From Rebecca billardiae RCC1528 (Eukaryota > Haptophyta): DNA of 64,000 nucleotides. Under the pieces are notes generated by a model. That model worked only from the letters and a program-made list of their open reading frames with translations. It did no database searches and was not told the DNA's origin. A program made the position numbers and the translations under genes. Within the stretch, counting starts at the first letter, position 1. Each line of letters begins with the position of its first letter. Of the stretch, positions 51,503 through 61,900 are shown in pieces. The stretch covers positions 1,240,001 to 1,304,000 of the forward strand of contig OZ251242.1 in the NCBI GenBank assembly GCA_965240325.2, written 5' to 3'.

Positions 51503-54500
51503 AGGCCACTCCACCGAAATCGTGCCCGTCCCGGGCTAGCCGCTCCACTGGCGTCCCGGGCTAGGCCCGGGACGCTCCGAGCGCGTCCCGGGCTAGCTGG
51601 CGCAGCGCGAGATAGTATTGAGCTCATAGGCGATGCCGCCGCGCCGCGTGCGCGCGCTCCGTCTCGCGCTGGCTGCGGCCGGGAGCGCGCGCGGCAAGCC
51701 GGCGCGTGCGGTCGGGCACCGGCGCTGAGGTATCGTGTGCCCATCCGCGCCCTCGGCTTGTGTCTGCGCGCCCTCCTCCGCCGCTGCGGGGCGCGCGTGT
51801 GGTCGCGCTGCCTCGCTCTCTGGGCGCACCGAAAGCGCGAGCGCGCAACGGGTCACATGTGGCGTGTCGGACCCAACGCGTGCTCGCCTGGCGTGGGCTT
51901 TGGGTTCGTTATGGCCCTGGTCACGCGCGACGCCGGCCGTGCCCAGCCTTCTGACCGCGCGCAGCGCGCGTAGCACTGGCAGTCCCAGCTGCAGTCGAGC
52001 TGACCCGTCGGGGCTCGGCGGCACCCAGCCACTCGCAGGCGGCCGTGATCAGTCGACGCGTGAGTTAGACGGCGGCTACACACCAGGCAGGTCGCGCTCT
52101 GCCGCGTGCAGGGCGGTTGCACAGCCACAAGTGCCCCCGCGATCGCGGCGCGCTCGGGTACGAACAAGAGCGCAGTATTTTGTTGCATGCGCGCCGCCGG
52201 CAGGTGGCGAGCTGGGCCGTGCGGGTCGGTGTGGCTGGCGGGCGCGCTCGCGTGCGTGGCATGAGCGAGCGCGCCGCCGCCCTCGCCTGCCGCCCACGTC
52301 GCGCGCCGCGCGGCTGCGCGGCCGCGCGGCCTACGTCGCTTCGGCGCTCGCGCGGCCGGCAGCTCCCGTGGACATCGGACACAGTGGCTGCCGTGGGCCA
52401 GCTGAAGAGCTGGTCCTTACTAGTTCGCGAGCGGGGCGGCGGGTGAAGAGGTTGATGCCGGCGGTCTTGCGTCTATGAGTGCCCGCATGCCACGTGTCTG
52501 CTCGTATCTTGATGTCCGGCAGTGCTCACGGATTCTGGGGTGGTACAATAACAGCTCAGCAGGCTGACTGACTGTCGTCCGCGGCAAACCTCACCCTGCG
52601 GGCTCGGTAGATTGACAATGCCCATGGCTGGTCACAAATCACAGCATACGTGAGCAGAAGGTATGCGCACGCACCGAGATGTTGCGTCGCCCCTCTTGCC
52701 CGTGTTGCGGAGACCCAGTGGCGTACGGCAGCCTGCACTTGCGCCAGAGTCGGCCACAACCGAGGTGCGTAGCCCGAACGCTGCACACGCTCAGTGAGCG
52801 GCACCGCCTCGGCTTGCGAGCGGCTGCGTGCGCACGCATAAGACGACTGGATGCTGTCGCATAGGCACACGCCCTAAGCGAAGTGGGATGGTGCCTAAGG
52901 TGGCGTCAGTTGTGACGTTGGTACCTGCCACGGCCACGGCGTCCGTTGAATCGACGGAGGCAATGATGAAGAGCCCGGATGAAAGCGCTTTACTTAGGAG
53001 CGTCAAGCGAGTCCTGACTGAATATACAGCAGTCCCTGATGAGGCCTCGAATGCGCACATTCGTGCCGACTTGTCACGGGCTGGGGCTGCCGGAGCAGCA
53101 CCCATCTGGCGGGTCCGTGCGAGGATACACGCGTGGTGCGACGAAGCCATCACGCATCATCCACAAATCACGGCGCAACACGCAGCTCAGTGCACGGAGG
53201 TGCTCGGCTGCTGCCAAGTACGATACGCTAGCCAATGACAAGGCCGAGCCACGGCTACAGTATGCGCGCGCTGATGGGCAGGGCCTGGGGCTGTGCGTGA
53301 CAGGCCCGTCACCCGGTGTGAGCCAACTTCCGCTCATCTACGGTGGCCTCCGGACACTGGTACACCACGATGCAGCGCTGTTCCAGTCTCAGCCGACATG
53401 CTCTGGGCACGCACCCGGCCACCGCCAGCCAGAGCCAAAGTACACAGTAGCTGTGCTGTGCATCCATCTCGTCATGCGGTATTGCTCATGCCGCTGCTGC
53501 GCGCTCACGGCTTGATGACATTGCAACGGCAGTGACCATGCCCTACTTTGCAGCTGGCTGCTCCGTATGCCAAGGTGATGTATGAATACTGCAGCGTATT
53601 TGCCAGCCAAGCGCAGTGCCGCGCCCGTGCCGCCTTCCGGCCACGCTGCCGTCGGGAGCTGCCGGCCGCGCGAGCGCCGAAGCGACGTAGGCCGCGCAGC
53701 CGCGCGGCGCGCGACGTGGGCGGCAGGCGAGGGCGGCGGCGCGCTCGCTCATGCCACGCACGCGAGCGCGCCCGCCAGCCACACCGACCCGCACGGCCCA
53801 GCTCGCCACCTGCCGGCGGCGCGCATGCAACAAAATACTGCGCTCTTGTTCGTACCCGAGCGCGCCGCGATCGCGGGGGCACTTGTGGCTGTGCAACCGC
53901 CCTGCACGCGGCAGAGCGCGACCTGCCTGGTGTGTAGCCGCCGTCTAACTCACGCGTCGACTGATCACGGCCGCCTGCGAGTGGCTGGGTGCCGCCGAGC
54001 CCCGACGGGTCAGCTCGACTGCAGCTGGGACTGCCAGTGCTACGCGCGCTGCGCGCGGTCAGAAGGCTGGGCACGGCCGGCGTCGCGCGTGACCAGGGCC
54101 ATAACGAACCCAAAGCCCACGCCAGGCGAGCACGCGTTGGGTCCGACACGCCACATGTGACCCGTTGCGCGCTCGCGCTTTCGGTGCGCCCAGAGAGCGA
54201 GGCAGCGCGACCACACGCGCGCCCCGCAGCGGCGGAGGAGGGCGCGCAGACACAAGCCGAGGGCGCGGATGGGCACACGATACCTCAGCGCCGGTGCCCG
54301 ACCGCACGCGCCGGCTTGCCGCGCGCGCTCCCGGCCGCAGCCAGCGCGAGACGGAGCGCGCGCACGCGGCGCGGCGGCATCGCCTATGAGCTCAATACTA
54401 TCTCGCGCTGCGCCAGCTAGCCCGGGACGCGCTCGGAGCGTCCCGGGCCTAGCCCGGGACGCCAGTGGAGCGGCTAGCCCGGGACGGGCACGATTTCGGT

Positions 54501-54510
54501 GGAGTGGCCT
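51503..54510. mobile_element. 3.0 kb foldback element with ~860 bp inverted arms and 7 bp target duplication
   Basis: Arms 51503-52368 and 53653-54510 are nearly perfect reverse complements; the left arm has an extra 8 bp near 52320. The outer ends read AGGCCACTCCACCGAAATCG and its complement. CTGTAGG directly abuts both ends (51496-51502 and 54511-54517), as a target-site duplication would. Subterminal GTCCCGGGCTAGC motifs repeat three times per arm. The 1284 bp loop (52369-53652) has only short, unrecognised frames, so no transposase can be named. Confidence 0.85.
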
Positions 54511-54542
54511 CTGTAGGCTCACTGTACTCTCGCCTGCCTGAT

Positions 54543-55559
54543 CAGGGTCGTTCTTCCGAGCCCCCCCACGCTTTTTCCCCAGCCCGAGCCCGAACATTGT
54601 TGTATGAGGACCTATTGCGAACGCGGGGGCGTGGAGGCCTCCCCAGGATGACGAAACTTGGCCGGGACCAAGTGTTGTTGGAAATCCAAACAACACTTGG
54701 TCCCGGCCAAATTTCGTCACATACTATCTCGTCCCGAAAGATCGCAGGACGGAAGCTTCTGTGCCTTCCAACGTCGGCCCACGAGAGGGTCAGGAGCACG
54801 CCGTGCGTGCTTGCGGCGGTCGGCGGGGACAAGTACGACCGGCGCGTTCGCGCGCGATCTCGTATGCTCGGCGGCGTTGGTGTTGCGGCTGGCCAGTCAC
54901 ATGTGACGCCTGGTTGCGCTCGCGTGCTTGAGCGCAGCTTGTGCGGCGCAAACCTCCGTTGTGCAGATCCGCCGACGCGCGCCGAACGCACTCCTCGCGC
55001 CGTGCACCCGGAGCGTTTGAATTCGTAGAAGATTTCGACCCAGCCACGATGTACACGGTCGTACGTGTCTCCAGAAGACACTTACGAGCAGGGCTCGATC
55101 GTGGCATGCCCTCCGTCTCCTCATATCATCTCGCTTAGCTGTCTGCGCACACGCGACCAGCTCCACGGTCCACCGTGCGCGGCTCGGCGCCTTGCGCGGT
55201 CGGTGGGACACCTGGTTGCCTACATTGCACACACGAGCTTTTCTGTGCCGCTCAAGGGTGCGTTGGCGCTCTGACTGCCGCCCCTCGCCGACATTGTGCG
55301 CACGAGAAGGGCCTGCACGTGCACGACAGGGACGCTAAGGTCGCGGGCTGCCCTCGCTGCTTCTCCTAGACTCCCTTGTGCCGATCCTCCCGCAATCTCA
55401 ATAGCTACCGGCGCAACTCCAAAACGGAAAGGAAATGCTCGCAAGAACGCCCGCGGCCCCTCGTTTTGAGCCCGAACATTTTGTAAGCCACCCTAGACAA
55501 ATGCTTCAGGACAGATACCCGTCTGGGCGAGCTTGCGGGGGCTCGGAAGAACGACCCTG
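54543..55559. mobile_element. 1.0 kb TIR element
   Basis: The left end CAGGGTCGTTCTTCCGAGCC (CCC) at 54543-54565 is repeated inverted at 55537-55559. The CAGGG terminus is hAT-like, but no target duplication is visible. It contains the hairpin at 54649-54719 and no recognisable gene. The dispersed repeat at 55556-55595 adjoins its right end. Confidence 0.6.
54649..54719. repeat. Long hairpin, 33 bp arms with a ~5 bp loop
   Basis: TGACGAAACTTGGCCGGGAC CAAGTGTTGTTGG is followed by AAATC and the near-perfect complement ending GGCCAAATTTCGTCA. Confidence 0.85.
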
Positions 55560-55595
55560 AGCTGTGTGCGTCTCTTATTCTTAGTAAACTGTACT
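55556..55595. repeat. Second copy of the dispersed ~40 bp sequence
   Basis: CTGAGCTGTGTGCGTCTCTT..AGTAAACTGTACTG, matching 667-712 apart from a missing ATTATT hexamer. Confidence 0.55.
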
Positions 55596-55678
55596 GTTAC
55601 AACTCATACAAGTGTCGTCGTAGTTACATTCGATCAGCAGAGACGAGCAGACTACTGATGCGTGCGCTATACATATTC

Positions 55679-56660
55679 CCCTTACCGCAGTTCAATCTGC
55701 TTCGTATGGAAGCAGATTTGACGGCGGCCGCTGCGCGCGCTTTGCGGCCCACCCACGCGCGCCTGGGCGTTGAACACGGCTTGAGAGTGCCCAGGCATGG
55801 TCTAGCTACCCTCAGACAGCCGCCAGCCTAGTACCTCCAGCTTCAGCGCCTCCACGATGGCAACGCGCGGCGGCGCCGAGCTGCCGTCGTGCTGGCTGGG
55901 CGCTCGACTGGCCCGCGACACCCGGCTGCACTCCTTGCAGCCGCTTCAAGCACGTGGGCGACCGACAAAGATGATTGTAGACAGTGTACATACTGCGCGC
56001 GTTACTCTGCGCGCGTTCGCATGACCGATCACGCTGAAAGTGCCCACCAGCCAGCCGCGCGGGACACGCTGAGGCACGGGTCGGGCTCCTTCCTTGCGGC
56101 ACGCCGCACGCGGTGTGTACACCGAGTGCAAGTCAGGCAGGCGCTTCGCGGGAGTGGTGGCATCGCTTCTTCGCCTGTGTTGGCGTCGATCGCAGGCGCG
56201 ACGCGCGTACCCCTCGCAAGTACACCCTCCTCGTGCTCAGTGTCACTCGCGCGGAGCCCACGGTGAGGGATCTTGAGCTCGAGGTGCAGCGTACGAGCCT
56301 ACGGGCGCTGAGTAGCAGCCTACCGACCAGCGCACGGGTGACGACCGTCATCCATTATGTTATGATACCCCTCCCGGCCTCACGCCGCAGCCTGACGATC
56401 ACCTCCGCAGCGGTTTGAGCACCATTCCAAATCTGCTTCGTGGCATGTTCAAACGCTCGTTTGGCACTCCGTCTGGACGCCGTGGCACGGGAGAAGGGGA
56501 AGGGCGGTGGCGGCGAGGCTCGGGTCATCGATGGGTATGGTCCCAAAGATGCCCCCAAGCGTGCGCGCGCCCGCTCGCGCCGTCTACCTGCGCGCCCAGC
56601 GCTCCCACGCCGCCGCCCACCCAAATCTGCTTCGTATAGAACGGCAGACTGCGGTAAGGG
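55679..56660. mobile_element. ~0.98 kb element with short inverted ends
   Basis: CCCTTACCGCAGT at 55679-55691 is repeated inverted at 56648-56660. Just inside both ends, and once at 56427, is the sequence AATCTGCTTCGT. No reading frame of recognised function. A target duplication is not evident. Confidence 0.45.
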
Positions 56661-58923
56661 TAGCCTGGTCCAAACGCACTGGAGCACTTTCGGGGATTTT
56701 ATCGCCAAATGAATGCGGGGCCCTAGGCACGCGCTCACACCCGGAAACAGCGCATTAAATGGACCCAGCCCGGGCGGAGCAAAAGTTTCGGCCTAAAAAT
56801 CGCATCCGCGGCCCGTCGTGAGCGCGCGCGCGCGCGCCGCGGACAACTACGGACACATAGAGAATCGTCAGTCTGAATGTGGGTAAGTACTTAGCCGAAA
56901 TGAGCCCAAACGCACGAACTTACTTATTGGCGTACGTCGAGGCGAGCATGAACCTTGGTACAGGCCATTAGGATGGGCTGTGGTCTGTGCGCAAGTGGCC
57001 GTACTCAACTACTGCAAGATCGACTATATTACCCATTTGTACCCGCATGGTATGGGCAATGTACCCGCATAAATATGAGGTCTGGACCTGTATAATTACA
57101 ATGCCACTATGTCTTTACATATTCGCCATAGGTGGGTAGCTGTCCCAGGCTGCACGATTAGTGCGGCGCTCGGGGTGCAGTGGTCGGACGAGGCTCCGCC
57201 TGGCCTTCCGCGCACTCCTGCAGACAAGAAGAGGGCCGGACTCCCACCCGGCCAGGCGTGCGGCAGTCGGTCAGGTGCTGGACCTGGTCTGAAGACCATC
57301 TCCTGCGTGGCGACTGGCCGATCTGCGGCACAACGCGCGCCGCCGTGAGCCACACGGCAGGTTCGCAACGGATCCGGATCGCGTGTCCATGGCGGCGTGC
57401 ATCGAGTCATTCAAGCTGTCTAGTCGCGTGCCACGCCCGCCCTTTCACTTGGGGCATCAGTACTGCCTACAACGACGACATGTGCGTCCTTAGATGAGGC
57501 ATAATCGCGGTTCTAGCTGCTCGTCCAAGGGTCAGATCGCACGTCTTTGCTCGCCCGACAGCCTCAACGGCGGACTGATGTGATCCGCGGGTGACGATGC
57601 GGCCGCTTCGAGTGCGCCTCCGGCCACCACCGGGGTGGGGATCGTTCATGGGCACCCTCTGCGTGCCATGACATGCTCTGGCCATGCGTGGTGGCTTGGC
57701 CCACCGCGCGTAAACGGGAAAGACACCCGAGCACGTGCTTCCGAGCCACCCGAATGGCACAATGTGCCACCCATGGACACCAAACACGTGCCAGAGCGCG
57801 AGCCTTGCGTGCTGGAGTAGCCGCACGACACCAAGGAAGACGTATGAGCGCTCTCAACCATCTTCAAGCGACGACTCCGTCGACTCTGCCTCACAGACCG
57901 CGGTACGATCCTCGACCTTGTGCTCGCAGCAAAGGCCATGACGGTAAAGCAGCACCCAGGCGATGGGAGTCAGCCGGCAGCCACTACACTGCGACTGTAC
58001 ACACCCAGCCCCGCAAGGCGAGCCATCCTGCTCGCCACCAGCCCGTCATACAGCTCCACGAGGAGCACAAATCGACAGCCGCCGCTCAGGACGACCCATG
58101 CGCAAACGTGACGGGACTGGCCGCATGAAGCGTTGGCGATGCGCAGCGCGCCCAAAGCTGGTGGTGGCATCGAGTACATGCTAGGGGTAGGCGGTGCCCC
58201 ATGCGAGCCGTCGCGTGCCGCGCATATTCCCGGAGGTGCCCCTTCTCGAAGGCACGGCGTAACCCAGCAGGTGAGCGTTCGACGCGCGCCGTCGGGCGAG
58301 AAGTCGACCTGGCGACGGACCGCGGGCGGCGGAAGCAACGCAGACATGTCGCTCAAGGTGTGCACGCACACCACCGGGGCACCCGAACGATGTGTCCAGC
58401 ACTACACCTGACATGAGGCGGCGCAGTCGTCCAGTCGAGGCTCTCGAGCCCCTTCCCGACCTTCGTCGCGGCGAGCCGTCGGACGGCCGGTGGCGATTTT
58501 TGACGAGCGCGACGAGCGACGAGAAAAATCGGGAGAAATGAGGCGCCCAAAATCCGAAAAAGGCTTTTTCACTGGCGAAAATCGGGATGGACCAGGCTAG
58601 TAAGGGGATACATAATTTCGCGGGCCGCCATTCTGTTCATCTCGCCGTGTGGGGGCGGAATCGTCGCGCGTCGTCGTGGTGTGCGTCGTCACCGACGCTG
58701 TCACGTGCCTGACGCGCGCACTAACCGAGTATCTGACATGAACTAATGGCGGCGGGCGGCCGCACGCATGCTGCCGCGCGGCGCCCGCATCACCGACGAC
58801 TGCATGCACTGCCATTGCCCGAGCAGCGCCAGCGCAGCGCGGATGGGCCGGTGCTCGTCCCACGCCCTGCCGACGCATGCAGTCTCCCCACCCATCGCCT
58901 CTCGGCGGCACCGGAGCTGCACA
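56661..58923. other. Gene-free interval
   Basis: Includes a low-GC portion (56860-57115) and a mixed-composition stretch to 58740 with only short frames on both strands that match nothing I recognise; possibly a decayed mobile element. It is downstream of the LRR gene. Confidence 0.5.
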
Positions 58924-61900
58924 TCACAGATACAGCCCGCCCTTCTTGCCGCTCTGCTCCCACGCCTCGCGCACCGCCTTCCTGCCCGCCTCGCTGAGGC
59001 TGAAGTCATTAAGACTGCGGGAGGCGCGCAGTCGGGGACGGGTGTCGGGCGCGCGGCGGGAGCGTGAGCAAGGGCAGAGCGCGCGCGTGCGATGCCTGCC
59101 CGCCCGAGCACGCGCGAGCGCGCCGCCTGCGCCGCTGCCACAGCGCCCCGCGGCCGCGCCGCCCGCCCGCCGCCGCGCGCGCGCCCGAGCCCGCCGACGG
59201 GCCGCGCGCGCGGCGCACGCTCGGACATCACCGCGCGAGGGCGCGCGGCGCGCGCGCGCGCGGCGCGCCGCGCTCGACGTGCGTCCGCAGCACATGCCCC
59301 AGCTGGCACCCGCTCACCCACCCCCGCCCCTCCACGCCACCCGCGCGCCCGCACCCGCGCGCGTGCACACGTACCTGAGGTCAAGCGTCTGCAGGGAGCG
59401 GCTGTGACGCACGGCGTCCGCGATGGCGGTGGCGCCAGCGTCGCTGATCCGGTTGAAGCTGCGGGAGGCGCGGCGGGAGGGGCGGGCGCGCGGCGGGGTT
59501 GTGAGTGGGTGTCGAGCGCGCACGTGCGATGCGTGCCCGCCCGTGCACGCGCGAGCGCGCCGCACGCGCCGCTGCCACAGCGCCCCGCGGCCGCGCCGCC
59601 CGCCCGCCGCCGCGCGCGCGCCCGAGCCCGCCGACGGGCCGCGCGCGCGGCGCACGCTCGGACATCACCGCGCGAGGGCGCGCGGCGCGCGCGCGCGCGG
59701 CGCGCCGCGCTCGACGTGCGTCCGCAGGGCATGCCCCGGCTGGCGCCCGCCCACCCATCCCCGCCCCTCCGCGCCACCCCCGCGCCCGCCCCCGCGCGCG
59801 TGCACACGTACCTGAGGTAGAGCTTCTGCAGGGAGCGGCTGTGGCGCACTGCTTCCGCGATGGCGGTGGCGCCAGCGGTGCCGATCTCGTTGCCACTGCG
59901 GGAGGCGCGGCGGGAGGGGCGGGCGCGCGGCGGGGGCGTGAGTGGGTGTCGAGCGCGCGCGCGCGCAGCGTGCCCGCCCGAGCACGCGCGAGCGCGCCGC
60001 ACGCGCCGCTGCCACAGCGCCCCGCGGCCGCGCCGCCCGCCCGCCGCCGCGTGCGCGCCCGAGCCCGCCGACGGGCCGCGCGCGCGGCGCACGCTCGGAC
60101 ATCACCGCGCGAGGGCGCGCGGCGCGCGCGCGCGCGGCGCGCCGCGCTCGACGTGCGTCCGCAGCGCATGCCCCGGCTGGCGCCCACCCACCCACCCCCG
60201 CCCCTCCGCGCCACCCCCGCCCCCGCACCCGCGCGCGTGCACACGTACTGGAGGTTGAGCTCCTGCAGGGAGCGGCTGTGGCGCACGGCGTCCGCGATGG
60301 CAGTGGCGCCAGCGGCGCCGATCTCGTTGGCACTGCGGGAGGCGCGGCGGGAGGGGCGGGCGCGCGGCGCGGGCGTGAGTGGGTGTCGAGCGCGCGCGCG
60401 CGCAGCGTGCCCGCCCGAGCACGCGCGAGCGCGCCGCACGCGCCACTGCCACAGCGCCCCGCGGCCGCGCCGCCCGCCCGCCGCCGCGTGCGCGCCCGAG
60501 CCCGCCGACGGGCCGCGCGCGCGGCGCACGCTCGGACATCACCGCGCGAGGGCGCGCGGCGCGCGCGCGCGCGGCGCGCCGCGCTCGACGTGCGTCCGCA
60601 GCGCATGCCCCGGCTGGCACCCGCTCACCCACCCCCGCCCCTCCACGCCACCCCCGCGCCCGCCCCCGCGCGTGCACACGTACTAGAGGTCAAGCGACTG
60701 CAGGGAGCGGCTGTGACGCACGGCGTCCGCGATGGCGGTGGCGCCAGCGGCGCCGATCCCGTTGGCACTGCGGGAGGCGCGGCGGGAGGGGCGGGCGCGC
60801 GGCTGGGGTGTGAGTGGGTGTCGAGCGCGCGCGCGCGATGCGTGCCCGCCCGAGCACGCGCGAGCGCGCCGCACGCGCCGCTGCCACAGCGCTCCACGGC
60901 CGCGCCGCCCGCCCGCCGCCGCGCGCGCGCCCGAGCCCGCCGACGGGCCGCGCGCGCGGCGCACGCTCGGACATCACCGCGCGAGGGCGCGCGGCGCGCG
61001 CGCGCGCGGCGCGCCGCGCTCGACGTGCGTCCGCAGCAAATGCCCCGGCTGGCGCCCGCTCACCCACCCCCGCCCCTCCGCGCCACCCCCGCGCCCGCCC
61101 CCGCGCGCGTGCACACGTACTGGAGGCCAAGCGTCTGCAGGGAGCGGCTGTGGCGCACGGCGTCCGCGATGGCGGTGGCGCCAGCGGCGCCGATCTTGTT
61201 CCAACTGTGGAAGGCGCGGCGGGAGGGGCGGGCGCGCGGCGGGGGCGTGAGTGGGTGTCGGGCGCGCGCGTGCGATGCGTGCCCACCCGAGCATGCGCGA
61301 GCGCGCCGCACGCGCCGCTGCCACAGCGCCCCGCGGCCGCGCCGCCCGCCCGCCGCCGCGCGCGCGCCCGAGCCCGCCGACGCGGCCGTGCGCGCGGCGC
61401 ACGCTCGGACATCACCGCGCGAGGGCGCGCGGCGCGCGCGCGCGCGGCGCGCCGCGCTCGACGTGCGTCCACAGCGCATACCCCGGCTGGCGCCCACCCA
61501 CCCACCCCCGCCCCTCCGCGCCACCCCCGCGCCCGCCCCCGCGCGCGTGCACACGTACCCGAGCTCAAGCGTCTGCAGGGAGCGGCTGTGGCGCACTGCT
61601 TCCGCGATGGCGGTGGCGCCAGCGGCGCCGATCTTGTTCCAACTGTGGAAGGCGCGGCGGGAGGGGCGGGCGCGCGGCGGGGGCGTGGGTGGGTGTCGGG
61701 CGCGCGCGTGCGATGCGTGCCCGCCCGAGCATGCGCGAGCGCGCCGCACGCGCCGCTGCCACAGCGCCCCGCGGCCGCGCCGCCCGCCCGCCGCCGCGCG
61801 CGCGCCCGAGCCCGCCGACGCGGCCGCGCGCGCGGCGCACGCTCGGACATCACCGCGCGAGGGCGCGCGGCGCGCGCGCGCGCGGCGCGCCGCGCTCGAC

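Noticed and set aside
52065-54416. Matching open frames in both arms of the foldback element
   Set aside because: They are the same sequence read twice because the arms are inverted copies; no domain is recognisable and starts are arbitrary.
57096-58411. Possible retroelement proteins between 57.1 and 58.4 kb
   Set aside because: Only short frames on both strands with no reverse-transcriptase, integrase or nucleocapsid motif that I can recognise.
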